Assembly: GCF_003570885.1 (NCBI RefSeq)
Contig: NZ_QXJC01000001.1
Span: 558,001-622,000 of the forward strand
From: Simplicispira hankyongi
GTDB taxonomy: Bacteria; Pseudomonadota; Gammaproteobacteria; Burkholderiales; Burkholderiaceae_C
Direction of reading: 5' to 3'
DNA: 64,000 nt
The notes beneath the pieces were generated by a model. The model had not been told where the DNA came from and ran no database searches. It was given only the letters and a program-made list of their open reading frames with translations. The position numbers were made by a program, and so were the translations under genes. Numbering within the stretch: the first letter of the stretch is position 1; every line of letters starts with the position of its first letter. Of this stretch, positions 25,364-34,166 are shown in pieces.

Positions 25364-26235
25364 GGTACGCGTTCATCAAGCAGCACGAGCAGGAATACAG
25401 CGTGCGGCGCATGTGCAAGGTGATGCAGGTCCACCCCAGCGGCTATTACGCATGGAAGGCGGCGCCGCAGAGCCTGCGTGCCAAGGAAGACCAGCGGCTG
25501 CTGAGCTTGCTCAAACAGGCGTGGCTGGAGAGCGGCGGGGTCTACGGCTACCGCAAGCTGACGCTGGACATGCGCGACCTGGGTGAGCGCTGCGGCAAGC
25601 ACCGGGTGGCGCGCTTGCTCAAGGGCGAAGGCCTGCGCTCGCAGACGGGCTACGGCCGCAGGCCTGGGATGCGAGGTGGCAAGCCCGCAGTCGTCGCGCC
25701 CAACCACCTGCAGCGCCAATTCACGGTGGCCGAGCCCAACCAGTCGTGGGTCACCGACATCACCTACATCCGAACCCACGAAGGCTGGCTCTACCTGGCG
25801 GTCGTGGTCGACCTGTTCTCTCGTCAAGTGGTGGGCTGGTCCATGGGCAGCCGTATCGACACCGGCCTGGTCCTTGATGCGCTGCTGATGGCGCTGTGGC
25901 GCCGCCAGCCGCAGGCGCCTGTCCTGGTTCACTCCGATCAGGGATGTCAATTCACTGGCCACGAGTGGCAGACCTTCCTGCGTGAACACAACCTTGTCAG
26001 CAGCATGAGCCGGCGCGGCAACTGCCACGACAACGCCGTGGCCGAGAGCTTCTTCCAGTTGCTCAAGCGCGAACGCATCCGCCGGCGGATCTATACAACC
26101 CGTGACGATGCGCGATCGGACGTCTTCAACTACATCGAAATGTTCTACAACTCACAGCGCCGTCATTCGTCGGCTGCCGGGCTATCACCGGTAGAGTTCG
26201 AACAGCGACATTCCCAACGGCTCAAAAGTGTCTAG
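25360..26235 (+). CDS. IS3-family OrfB (DDE integrase-like transposase)
   Basis: A 291-residue protein carrying the DDE core: WVTDITYIR (first Asp), LVHSDQGCQFTG (second Asp) and NCHDNAVAESFFQLLKRE (Glu). An N-terminal HTH_21-type segment (ESGGVYGYRKLTLDMRDLG) precedes them, and the end YNSQRRHSSAAGLSPVEFE is typical. Its frame overlaps orfA by 4 bp and is probably expressed by -1 frameshifting. It is intact. Confidence 0.95.
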   Translation: MRYAFIKQHEQEYSVRRMCKVMQVHPSGYYAWKAAPQSLRAKEDQRLLSLLKQAWLESGGVYGYRKLTLDMRDLGERCGKHRVARLLKGEGLRSQTGYGRRPGMRGGKPAVVAPNHLQRQFTVAEPNQSWVTDITYIRTHEGWLYLAVVVDLFSRQVVGWSMGSRIDTGLVLDALLMALWRRQPQAPVLVHSDQGCQFTGHEWQTFLREHNLVSSMSRRGNCHDNAVAESFFQLLKRERIRRRIYTTRDDARSDVFNYIEMFYNSQRRHSSAAGLSPVEFEQRHSQRLKSV

Positions 26236-26255
26236 GAAAGCCGGGGCGATTCAGT

Positions 26256-28262
26256 GTGGACTGGCGCGAGCGGCTGGGGGCGTTCATTGCCGAGACCGAC
26301 CGGGTGTTCGACCTCCTCGACGGCGTGATGCCCGAGATCGCCTGGTTGCAGGACACCGACACGCTGAGCTACCTGCACGCCACCGTGTCGCCGCGCGCCT
26401 ACCCGGTGGCCGTGCCCGAGGTCCCCTTCCACCTCGATGCGCTGCTGGCCGATGCCCCGCTGCTCGGCGGTCTGGCGCCGATGCTGGGGAATGCGCACCT
26501 GCGCGTGACCACGGTGCGCGGGTTTCCCACATCCACCTGGCCCGGTGTGCTGGACGACCTGAATCGGCTCGGCTTTGCCTACCGCTGGTCCACGCGCTTT
26601 CTGTGCATGGACAAGGCCGAGGCAGAGAAGGAGCTGGGCCGCCTGCGCCGCCAGTGGTTCGCCAAGCGCAAGAACGTGATCGCCCTGCTGCGCGAGACGT
26701 TGTTCCAGCAAGAGTCGCCGCTGGTGGACACCGACGCGGGCAACAAGGCCGCCGACGCCGATGCGGCCCTGCAGGAACTGGGCAGCGACCAGGTGGCCTT
26801 CGGCTACGTGACCGCCACGCTCACCGTGCTCGATGGCGACGCGACCGCCGCCGATGAAAAGCTGCGCATGGCCGAGCGGGTGATCCAGGGCCGCGGCTTC
26901 GTCACCATCCCCGAGACGCTGAACGCCGTGGAAGCCTGGCTGTCGTCGATCCCGGGCAATGCCTACGCCAACGTGCGCCAGCCAATTATCTCAACGCTGA
27001 ACCTGGCCCACCTGATGCCGGTCTCGGCCGTGTGGGCCGGGCCGGAGCGCAACCGGCACCTGGACGGCCCGCCGCTGGTCGTGACCCGCACCGAAGGTTC
27101 AACACCCTTCCGGCTGGTGACCCACGTGGGCGATGTCGGCCACACGCTGGTGGTGGGCCCAACGGGCATGGGCAAGTCGGTGCTGCTGGCCTTGCTGGCC
27201 CTGCAGTTCCGGCGCTACCCCGGCTCGCGCATCTTCGCGTTCGACATGGGCCGATCGATGCGCGCCACCGTGCTGGGCCTGGGCGGAGAGCACTACGACC
27301 TGGGCCACGACGGCGACATCGCCTTCCAGCCGCTGGCCGGCATCGACCAGGAGGGCTACCGCAGCTGGGCCGCCGAATGGGTCGAAGGCCGGCTGGTGCA
27401 CGAAGGCGTGTCGGTGGGACCGGACGAGAAGGCAGCGATCTGGTCCGCACTGGGCAGCCTGGCCGGCGCGCCGCTAGAGCAGCGCACGCTCACCGGCCTG
27501 TCGGTGCTGCTGCAGTCCAACGCGCTGCGCCAGGCGCTCGCTCCCTACGTGCTGGGCGGCGCCCACGGCAAGCTGCTGGACGCCGACCACGACCGACTGG
27601 GCGCGGCCGACGTGCAGTGCTTCGAGATGGAAGAGCTGATGGGCAGCCGCGCGGCGGTGATGGCCGTGCTCGGCTACCTGTTCGCACGGTTCGAGGCCCG
27701 CTTCGACGGTGCACCCACCCTGCTGATGCTGGACGAATCCTGGCTGTTCCTGGACGACCCGGTGTTCGCGGCGCGCATCCGCCAGTGGCTCAAGACGCTG
27801 CGCAAGAAGAACGTGTCGGTGCTGTTCGCCACGCAGAGCCTGGCCGACATCCAGGGTTCGAGCATCGCGCCGGCCATCGTGGAGAGCTGCGCGAGCCGCA
27901 TCTTTCTGCCCAACCCGCAGGCCACCGAGCCGCAGGTGCGTTCAATCTACGAGGCCTTCGGCCTGAACCGCCGGCAGATCGAGATCGTGGCCACCGCCGT
28001 GCCCAAGCGCGACTACTACTACCAGTCCCGGCTGGGCAACCGCCTGTTCGATCTGGACCTGCGTGCCGTGGCCCTGGCCTTTGCCGGCGCCTCCTCGCCG
28101 CAGGACCAGCGGCTGATCGACGAGGTACTGGCCACCTGTCCACCCGAGGGCTTCGCCCCGGCCTGGCTGCGCCGCCATGGACTGAACTGGGCCGCCGATC
28201 TCTTTCACCACCACACCGATCACCACCCCGGGCATGCCCGACCTTCAGGAGAAACGCCATGA
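26256..28262 (+). CDS. trbE: Conjugal transfer ATPase TrbE, N-terminally truncated
   Basis: A 668-residue frame that opens with a GTG 3 bp after the IS3 end. TrbE/VirB4 proteins are usually a little over 800 residues, so roughly 150 N-terminal residues are lost. The remaining part has Walker A GPTGMGKS at residues 301-308 and Walker B TLLMLDES further on, plus the family segment LFATQSLADIQGS. VirB4-type ATPases energise the type IV secretion channel. The loss and lack of upstream signals make function doubtful. The stop overlaps trbJ by 4 bp (ATGA). Confidence 0.88.
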   Translation: MDWRERLGAFIAETDRVFDLLDGVMPEIAWLQDTDTLSYLHATVSPRAYPVAVPEVPFHLDALLADAPLLGGLAPMLGNAHLRVTTVRGFPTSTWPGVLDDLNRLGFAYRWSTRFLCMDKAEAEKELGRLRRQWFAKRKNVIALLRETLFQQESPLVDTDAGNKAADADAALQELGSDQVAFGYVTATLTVLDGDATAADEKLRMAERVIQGRGFVTIPETLNAVEAWLSSIPGNAYANVRQPIISTLNLAHLMPVSAVWAGPERNRHLDGPPLVVTRTEGSTPFRLVTHVGDVGHTLVVGPTGMGKSVLLALLALQFRRYPGSRIFAFDMGRSMRATVLGLGGEHYDLGHDGDIAFQPLAGIDQEGYRSWAAEWVEGRLVHEGVSVGPDEKAAIWSALGSLAGAPLEQRTLTGLSVLLQSNALRQALAPYVLGGAHGKLLDADHDRLGAADVQCFEMEELMGSRAAVMAVLGYLFARFEARFDGAPTLLMLDESWLFLDDPVFAARIRQWLKTLRKKNVSVLFATQSLADIQGSSIAPAIVESCASRIFLPNPQATEPQVRSIYEAFGLNRRQIEIVATAVPKRDYYYQSRLGNRLFDLDLRAVALAFAGASSPQDQRLIDEVLATCPPEGFAPAWLRRHGLNWAADLFHHHTDHHPGHARPSGETP

Positions 28263-29041
28263 GCCTTCGTGCACCGCTTCGCTCTTTCCACTCTTTCAAA
28301 CCCCGCCTCGTCGCGCTGGCCACCGCTGCCGCGCTGACTCTGGGCGCCACACAACCCGCGCACGCACTGTTCGGCGTGGGTGACATCGTGCTGGACCCGG
28401 TCAACCTGGTGCAGAACACCATGACGGCCGCGCGCACGCTGGAGCAGATCAACAACCAAATCCGCCAGTTGCAGAACGAGGCGCAGATGCTGATCAACCA
28501 GGCGCGCAACCTGGCTAGCCTGCCGTTCAACGTGGTCAACCGCCTGCGTTCGACGCTGGACACAACCCGGCAACTGATCGCACAAGCTCAGGGTCTGGCC
28601 TACCAGGTGTCGCATCTCAACACCGAGTTCGCCCGCCTCTACCCTGAGCAGTACGCCGCCACCGTGAGCGGCAACCAGATGTTCCAGGACGCCCACCAGC
28701 GCTGGAAGAACACGCTGAGCGGCCTGCAGACCGCCATGCAGATGCAGGCCCAGGTGTCGCAGAACCTGAGTCTGGACGAAGGTGTGCTGGCCGATCTGGT
28801 GAGCCAGAGCCAGTCGGCCACCGGCGCGCTGCAGGCCATGCAGGCGACCAACCAGCTGCTGGCCCTGCAGGCCAAGCAGTCCATCCAGTCGCAGCAGCTG
28901 ATGCTGACGCAGGACCGCGCCGCCTCGCTGGAGCTGGCGAGACAGGCCGCGGCCATCGAGCGCGGCCGTGAGGTGACGCGCCGCTTCATTGGCAGCGGCA
29001 CGGGCTACACGCCGCAGGGCGTGAGCTTCTACAGCCACTGA
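28259..29041 (+). CDS. trbJ: P-type conjugal transfer protein TrbJ
   Basis: A 260-residue protein with an N-terminal signal sequence ending near residue 36 (TLGATQPAHA), followed by helical segments (TLEQINNQIRQLQNEAQMLINQARNL). This is the VirB5-like TrbJ pattern, a periplasmic minor pilus component. It starts inside the trbE stop, as in RP4/Tn4371-type modules. Confidence 0.9.
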   Translation: MSLRAPLRSFHSFKPRLVALATAAALTLGATQPAHALFGVGDIVLDPVNLVQNTMTAARTLEQINNQIRQLQNEAQMLINQARNLASLPFNVVNRLRSTLDTTRQLIAQAQGLAYQVSHLNTEFARLYPEQYAATVSGNQMFQDAHQRWKNTLSGLQTAMQMQAQVSQNLSLDEGVLADLVSQSQSATGALQAMQATNQLLALQAKQSIQSQQLMLTQDRAASLELARQAAAIERGREVTRRFIGSGTGYTPQGVSFYSH

Positions 29042-29059
29042 AGCACCGGAGGCCCTGCC

Positions 29060-30430
29060 ATGGACGACGTCGCCGTCATCGACCGCTTCCTGAACACCTT
29101 CTCCACCTACATCGACTCGGGCTTCGGGTTGCTGAGCGGCGAGGTCGCCTTCCTCACCGCCACGCTGGTGGCCATCGACATGACCATGGCCGGCCTGTTC
29201 TGGGCCATGGGCCACGCCACCGGCCAGGGCGAGGATGTGCTGGCCCGGCTGCTGCGCAAGGTGCTCTATGTCGGTGCTTTTGCCTACATCATCGGCAACT
29301 TCAACAGCCTGTCGGGCATCGTGTTCCGCTCGTTCGCCGGGCTGGGCCTGCAGGCCAGCGGATCGGGCATGAGCCTGGCCACCTTCCTGCAGCCCGGTCA
29401 TCTGGCCAAGGCCGGCATCGATGCGGCGGCGCCCATCCTGCAGCAGATCAGCGACCTCTCGGGCTTCCCCGAGGTGTTCATCAACATCGCGCCCATCGTG
29501 GTGCTGTTCCTGGCCTGGCTCGCGGTGATCGTGAGCTTCTTCGTGCTGGCCGTGCAGCTTTTCGTGACGCTGCTCGAGTTCAAGCTCACCACGTTGGCCG
29601 GGTTCGTGCTGGTGCCCTTTGCCTTGTGGAACAAGACCACCTTCCTGGCCGAGAAGGTGCTGGGCAACGTGGTGTCCTCGGGCATCAAGGTGCTGGTGCT
29701 CGCGGTGATCGTGGGCATCGGCACGGGTCTGTTCTCGCAGTTCCAGACCGCTCCGGCCGAGCCCTCCATCGACCACGCGCTGGTGGTGATGCTGGCCTCG
29801 CTGTCCCTGCTCGGACTGGGCATATTCGGGCCTGGCATCGCGACCGGTCTGGTGTCCGGCGCGCCGCAACTGGGTGCGGGTGCGGCGGCTGGAACGGCGC
29901 TGGGTGCCACCGGCCTTGCGGTTGCAGGAGGCGCTGCCGTGGCCGGTGCTGGTGCGGCCGTGGCCGCCGGTACACGCATGGCGCCGGGCGCGGGACGCGC
30001 TGCGATTGGCGGTGGCGCATCGGCGGCCCGATCGGCCAGCGGCCTTGCGGCAGGTGCGAGGTCGGCCTACGAGGCAGGCGCTGCCGCGTCCTCGGGCGGA
30101 CCGCTGCGCGCCGCTGGTGCGGGCGTGGCCAACGTGGCTCGCACGGGTGCCAGCGCCATGGGCCAAAAGCTGACCGAGGGTGCGAAGGCCGTGAAAGACA
30201 AGGTATCGGGCTTCGTGGCCGAGGCCGCTGCGCCTGCTGCGGTATCGGGCGCCGATTCGGCCACGTCCAGTGCAACCACCACGGCACCCGCCAACGAGCC
30301 GGCCTGGGCGCAGCGCATGCGCCGGCGCCAACAGATCGGCCATGCCGCCACGACAGCCGCACACACCCTGCGCGGTGGTGACGGCGGTGGCTCGGGCAGC
30401 GGTCCCAGCCTTCGAGATTCGGATTCCTGA
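29060..30430 (+). CDS. trbL: P-type conjugal transfer protein TrbL (VirB6-like)
   Basis: A 456-residue inner-membrane protein. Five or more membrane segments lie in residues ~25-270 (for example VVLFLAWLAVIVSFFVLAVQLFV), followed by an alanine- and glycine-rich soluble tail of nearly 190 residues. This layout fits TrbL, the polytopic core of the transfer channel. It sits between trbJ and trbF in the usual order. The low-complexity tail is poorly conserved within the family. Confidence 0.88.
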   Translation: MDDVAVIDRFLNTFSTYIDSGFGLLSGEVAFLTATLVAIDMTMAGLFWAMGHATGQGEDVLARLLRKVLYVGAFAYIIGNFNSLSGIVFRSFAGLGLQASGSGMSLATFLQPGHLAKAGIDAAAPILQQISDLSGFPEVFINIAPIVVLFLAWLAVIVSFFVLAVQLFVTLLEFKLTTLAGFVLVPFALWNKTTFLAEKVLGNVVSSGIKVLVLAVIVGIGTGLFSQFQTAPAEPSIDHALVVMLASLSLLGLGIFGPGIATGLVSGAPQLGAGAAAGTALGATGLAVAGGAAVAGAGAAVAAGTRMAPGAGRAAIGGGASAARSASGLAAGARSAYEAGAAASSGGPLRAAGAGVANVARTGASAMGQKLTEGAKAVKDKVSGFVAEAAAPAAVSGADSATSSATTTAPANEPAWAQRMRRRQQIGHAATTAAHTLRGGDGGGSGSGPSLRDSDS

Positions 30431-30442
30431 GGAGAACCCAGC

Positions 30443-31147
30443 ATGCGATTCAAACGACCGCAGGTGCGCTACGCCGACACGCCGCAGCCTGCCACCCCCT
30501 ACCAATCGGCCGCACAGGCCTGGGACGAGCGCATCGGCTCGGCCCGCATGCAGGCCCGCAACTGGCGCCTCATGGCCTTCGGTTGCCTGTCGCTGGCCCT
30601 GCTGATGGCAGGTGGCCTGGTCTGGCGCTCTGCGCAGTCCATCGTCACGCCCTACGTGGTGGAGGTGGACCAGGCCGGTCAGGTGCGAACCGTCGGAGAA
30701 GCCACCTCGCCCTACCGCCCCGGTGATGCGCAGATCGCGCACCACCTCGCCCGCTTCGTAACGCTGGTGCGTTCGCTGTCTATCGACCCGATCGTCGTGC
30801 GTCAGAACTGGTTGGACGCCTACGACTACACGACCGACCGTGGGGCAGCCGTGCTCAACGAGTACGCCCGCACCAACGATCCGTTCGTGCGGGTGGGCAA
30901 GGAGTCAGTGACGGTGCAGATCACCAGCGTGGTCCGCGCCAGCGACGCCTCGTTCAACGTGCGCTGGACCGAACAGCGCTACGTCAATGGCGCGCCGGCC
31001 GGTACCGAGCGGTGGACGGCCGTGGTCTCCACCGTGCTTCAGACGCCGCGCACCGAGCAGCGCCTGCGCAAGAACCCCCTGGGCATCTACGTCAACGGCT
31101 TGTCCTGGAGCCGCGAGCTGGATGCGAACGAAGGAACCAAGCCATGA
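30443..31147 (+). CDS. trbF: Conjugal transfer protein TrbF (VirB8-like)
   Basis: A 234-residue protein with one N-terminal membrane helix at about residues 45-65 (MAFGCLSLALLMAGGLVW) and a periplasmic NTF2-like domain (VVEVDQAGQVRTVGEA, then SVTVQITSVVRASDASFNVRWTEQRY). This is the VirB8-type scaffold of the secretion complex. The stop overlaps the trbG start by 4 bp. Confidence 0.92.
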   Translation: MRFKRPQVRYADTPQPATPYQSAAQAWDERIGSARMQARNWRLMAFGCLSLALLMAGGLVWRSAQSIVTPYVVEVDQAGQVRTVGEATSPYRPGDAQIAHHLARFVTLVRSLSIDPIVVRQNWLDAYDYTTDRGAAVLNEYARTNDPFVRVGKESVTVQITSVVRASDASFNVRWTEQRYVNGAPAGTERWTAVVSTVLQTPRTEQRLRKNPLGIYVNGLSWSRELDANEGTKP

Positions 31148-32157
31148 AAACCCTGAATACCAATACGCATCACGTTGTGGTCTCCCTTGCCCTTGCGACC
31201 GCCCTGGCAGGGTGTGCATCGCAGGGCGTGCCGCCGCCCGTGATCCCGCTGGACGAGCCGGTGATGGCCCAGCCGCTGCCCGAGCCACCTCAGCCGGTGG
31301 AAGTGGTCGCCGTGCCGAGGGTGCTGCCGATGCCCGCCCAGATGAAGCCGCTGCCGGAGGCGCAGGACAAGCCGCCAACACCCGAGCCCACCGACGAGCG
31401 ACTTCGCGTGTCGCGCGCCAACGCAGAAGCCCGGGTGGCGCCCACGCGCGAAGGCTACGTCAACGCCATCCAGGTCTGGCCCTACACCGACGGAGCGCTG
31501 TACCAGGTCTATGCCGCGCCCGGCCGCGTGACAGTGATCTCGCTGCAGGCCGGGGAAGAACTGGTGACCGTGGCTGCGGGCGATACGGTTCGCTGGGTCG
31601 TGGGTGACACGTCCAGCGGCTCGGGCGACGCGCTGCGCGTGAACGTGCTGGTCAAGCCAGTGCGCACGGGTCTGAAGACCAACCTGGTCGTCACCACCAA
31701 CCGCCGCACCTACCTGATCGAGCTGACTTCCACCGAAAGGGCCTGGATGGCGTCGGTCTCCTGGGACTACCCCAAGGACCACATGTTGGCGCTACAGCGG
31801 CAAGCCCAGGCCGCTCAGACGGCAGCGCCGGTGGACGCCGGGCTGACCCTGGAGCGGATCCGCTTCCGCTACGCGATCAGCGGCAGCACACCGCCCTGGA
31901 AGCCGCTGCGAGCCTTTGACGATGGCGAGAAGGTCTACATCCAGTTCCCGACCGGCATCGCGCAGGGCGAGTTGCCACCGCTGTTCGTCATCGGTGCACA
32001 GGGCGACGGGCAGTTGGTGAACTACCGCTTCCGCTCGCCCTACTACATCGTCGATCGCCTGTTCGGCGCGGCCGAGTTGCGGCTGGGCGCAGACAAGGGT
32101 GACGCGGTCCGCATCGAGCGCACGGATGGTGTGCCGCCCACCACTCGGAGGGACTGA
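31144..32157 (+). CDS. trbG: P-type conjugal transfer protein TrbG (VirB9-like)
   Basis: A 337-residue protein with a lipoprotein-like signal (SLALATALAGC), a proline-rich linker to about residue 90, then the VirB9 domain (YTDGALYQVYAAPGRVTVISLQAGE, and LERIRFRYAISG with YKxR-like end). It forms the outer-membrane core with TrbI. It overlaps trbF and is followed 2 bp later by trbI. Confidence 0.92.
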   Translation: MKTLNTNTHHVVVSLALATALAGCASQGVPPPVIPLDEPVMAQPLPEPPQPVEVVAVPRVLPMPAQMKPLPEAQDKPPTPEPTDERLRVSRANAEARVAPTREGYVNAIQVWPYTDGALYQVYAAPGRVTVISLQAGEELVTVAAGDTVRWVVGDTSSGSGDALRVNVLVKPVRTGLKTNLVVTTNRRTYLIELTSTERAWMASVSWDYPKDHMLALQRQAQAAQTAAPVDAGLTLERIRFRYAISGSTPPWKPLRAFDDGEKVYIQFPTGIAQGELPPLFVIGAQGDGQLVNYRFRSPYYIVDRLFGAAELRLGADKGDAVRIERTDGVPPTTRRD

Positions 32158-32159
32158 GC

Positions 32160-33479
32160 ATGGCCACGAACGACTCCACCCCATCGGGCGCCAGCAGCCG
32201 TCCCGCAGCGGCCAAGGTGTCACCCGAGTCGGTTGCTCTGCGGGCGCAGCCACAACCTGTGACCCGCCTGAATCGCCGCAGCCTCGCGTTCATGGCGGGC
32301 CTACTGGCCTTGGGGGTGCTGGGGGCGACGGTGTGGTCGCTGCAGCCCAAGGCGCGCCGCGAGGTGAACGACTCCGCCGAACTGTTCAACGTAGATCGGG
32401 TGTCGCGTTCCGAAGGCCTGGGAAAGTTGCCTACCGACTACTCAAAGCTGCCGCCACTGCTACCTGCGGCCGTGCCCGAACTCGGGCCGCCCTTACCCGG
32501 CGATCTGGGGCCGGCCATCGTCAAATCGCAACAGCCGGTGGTACCGAGCTATTCGCCGCCGGGACACGATCCCGCCGCGGCAGAGCGCGATGCCCGGCGC
32601 AAGGAAGCCGAGCAGGCAGCGGCAGCGTCGGTGTTCTTTCGCAGTGGTGGGCAGCGCGCTACCGCTGCTTCATCAGCCGCTGCAGCGCCTGGCGCCACCA
32701 GCAGGACACAAAGCAATATGGCCAGCTTCGACCCGATGGCGGCTGGGCTGACGTCCACGCCAGCGCAGGCTGGCGGTGCCGACGCCACGACGGCACAAAA
32801 CGGACAACACCAGAAAGAGGCCTTCCAGAAAGCCGCATCCACGGAAACACGCAATTCCGGCTCTCTGCAACTGCCAGCATCGCCCTACCAGGTGATGGCG
32901 GGCACGGTGATCGCCGGGGCCTTGATCACCGGCATTCAGTCGGACCTGCCCGGCGACGTGATCGCCACGGTCACCGAACCGGTGTACGACACCGCCAGCG
33001 GCAAACACCTGTTGATTCCCCAGGGCTCGCGCATCCTCGGCCGCTACAACAGCCAGGTGAGCTTCGGCCAGAGCCGTGTGCAAGTGGTGTGGAACCGGGT
33101 CATCCTGCCCGACACGTCCTCGCTGACGCTGGACAACCTGGTGGGCTCGGACCCTGCTGGCCGGGCCGGACTCGAAGATGGCGTGGACTGGCACTGGGAT
33201 CGCGTCTTTGCCGGTGCAGCATTGACGTCGCTGCTGGGAATCGGGGCCGAACTGGCCGCGCCCGAAAATCGGCAAGACGGCAACCGCATCGTGATCGCCG
33301 GCCGCGACAGCCTGCAAGACAGCGTGAACCAGATCGGTCAGGAGGTGACCCGCCGCAACCTGAACATCCAGCCGACGCTGACCGCGTGGCCGGGCCTGCC
33401 CATGCGCGTCATCGTCAACCGCGACCTGGTCCTGCGGCCCTACCAGCCGCTGTTTTTCGTCCGAGGGGGGCAGCGATGA
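32160..33479 (+). CDS. trbI: Conjugal transfer protein TrbI (VirB10-like)
   Basis: A 439-residue protein. A membrane helix at about residues 40-58 (LAFMAGLLALGVLGATVW) is followed by a proline-rich region and the C-terminal VirB10 domain (YQVMAGTVIAGALITGIQSDLPGDVIATVTEPVYDTASGKHLLIPQGSRILGRYNS). VirB10 proteins span both membranes and gate the channel. The stop overlaps the next gene start by 4 bp (ATGA). Confidence 0.93.
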   Translation: MATNDSTPSGASSRPAAAKVSPESVALRAQPQPVTRLNRRSLAFMAGLLALGVLGATVWSLQPKARREVNDSAELFNVDRVSRSEGLGKLPTDYSKLPPLLPAAVPELGPPLPGDLGPAIVKSQQPVVPSYSPPGHDPAAAERDARRKEAEQAAAASVFFRSGGQRATAASSAAAAPGATSRTQSNMASFDPMAAGLTSTPAQAGGADATTAQNGQHQKEAFQKAASTETRNSGSLQLPASPYQVMAGTVIAGALITGIQSDLPGDVIATVTEPVYDTASGKHLLIPQGSRILGRYNSQVSFGQSRVQVVWNRVILPDTSSLTLDNLVGSDPAGRAGLEDGVDWHWDRVFAGAALTSLLGIGAELAAPENRQDGNRIVIAGRDSLQDSVNQIGQEVTRRNLNIQPTLTAWPGLPMRVIVNRDLVLRPYQPLFFVRGGQR

Positions 33480-33814
33480 GCACAAACCGTCAACTTCGCT
33501 TGGGGCCACTGCCCAAGACCGAAAGCGTCAAGCTGACCTTCTCATGCTCTGCCAACTTGAAGGCGGAGCTGGATCGCTACGCCGCGCTGCACGCGCAGAC
33601 CTACGGCGAGGCTACCGATGCCCTGGCGCTGATCCCGCACATGCTGGAGGCCTTCATGGCGCGGGATCGGGGCTTCAAGAAGGGCTTGGCTGAATACCGT
33701 CGCCATACGGCTCCACCAGCCCCGCCAGTACCAACGGCGACCTCTACTCAGGTCCAGCCGACCAACTCCTCCCGTGGAGAATTGATGGACCGTGCAATGA
33801 CCACCCACCTATGA
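33476..33814 (+). CDS. DUF2274 protein of the trb operon
   Basis: A 112-residue protein with segment VKLTFSCSANLKAELDRYAALHAQTYGEATDALALIPHMLEAFMARDRGFKK, typical of DUF2274 proteins found directly after trbI in Tn4371-type elements. The core resembles a small ribbon-helix-helix-like DNA-binding unit, followed by a flexible tail. Its role is unknown; it is coupled to trbI by a 4-bp overlap. Confidence 0.85.
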   Translation: MSTNRQLRLGPLPKTESVKLTFSCSANLKAELDRYAALHAQTYGEATDALALIPHMLEAFMARDRGFKKGLAEYRRHTAPPAPPVPTATSTQVQPTNSSRGELMDRAMTTHL

Positions 33815-33917
33815 CACCTTGGTGCTACGCCCTGCTACGCCGTGGCGAGTTTTCTTCGACGACTTCTCTTTTGAGAATGGCATCAGGCGCTCGATGACCG
33901 CGCGCAGGAGCCACGCC

Positions 33918-34166
33918 ATGAAAAACGAAAGGTCGGAACCGTCGTACAGACCCATCACGAGCTACCCGCCAGGTGCACTGGTGCGCAGTTCGGACATCTG
34001 CCGCGATCCCAGACGCGGCTATGCCGGCATCCTGCCGATCGACCGAAGCACCTGGCACCGGTGGGTGAAGTCGGGCAAAGCTCCGGCAGGCCGCTTCCTC
34101 GCCGGAACCGCCACGCGGGTCTGGGAGATCGAGACGGTCCGCAGCCTGGGAACATCTACGTCGTAA
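33918..34166 (+). CDS. AlpA-type excisionase/regulator
   Basis: An 82-residue protein. The ATG at 33918 is preferred; a longer frame from 33819 reads upstream sequence without family character. It contains a winged-helix pattern (ILPIDRSTWHRWVKSGKAPAGRF...TRVWEIETVRSL) typical of AlpA/MerR-like excisionases of P4-type elements, which promote excision or control the integrase. Its 3' end overlaps the convergent integrase gene by 11 bp. Confidence 0.78.
   Translation: MKNERSEPSYRPITSYPPGALVRSSDICRDPRRGYAGILPIDRSTWHRWVKSGKAPAGRFLAGTATRVWEIETVRSLGTSTS

Larger units (their letters stand above)
25022..26253 (+). mobile_element. IS3-family insertion sequence, complete
   Basis: The element is 1232 bp long with imperfect inverted repeats of about 34 bp that begin TGAATCG (left, 25022) and end CGATTCA (right, 26253), sharing CTAGACAC inside. 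It contains orfA and orfB in -1 relative frames. No direct target repeat flanks it: xseA sequence lies immediately left and trbE immediately right. That is expected if an element-mediated deletion or recombination between two copies removed the DNA between. Confidence 0.9.

Noticed and set aside
25219-26028. Antisense frame inside the IS3 transposase
   Set aside because: It overlaps the DDE core completely and shows no family character.
28220-30745. A very long open frame antisense to trbJ/trbL (over 800 codons)
   Set aside because: It mirrors high-GC third-position bias of the sense genes, has no recognisable domain, and the sense frames are well-supported Trb proteins.
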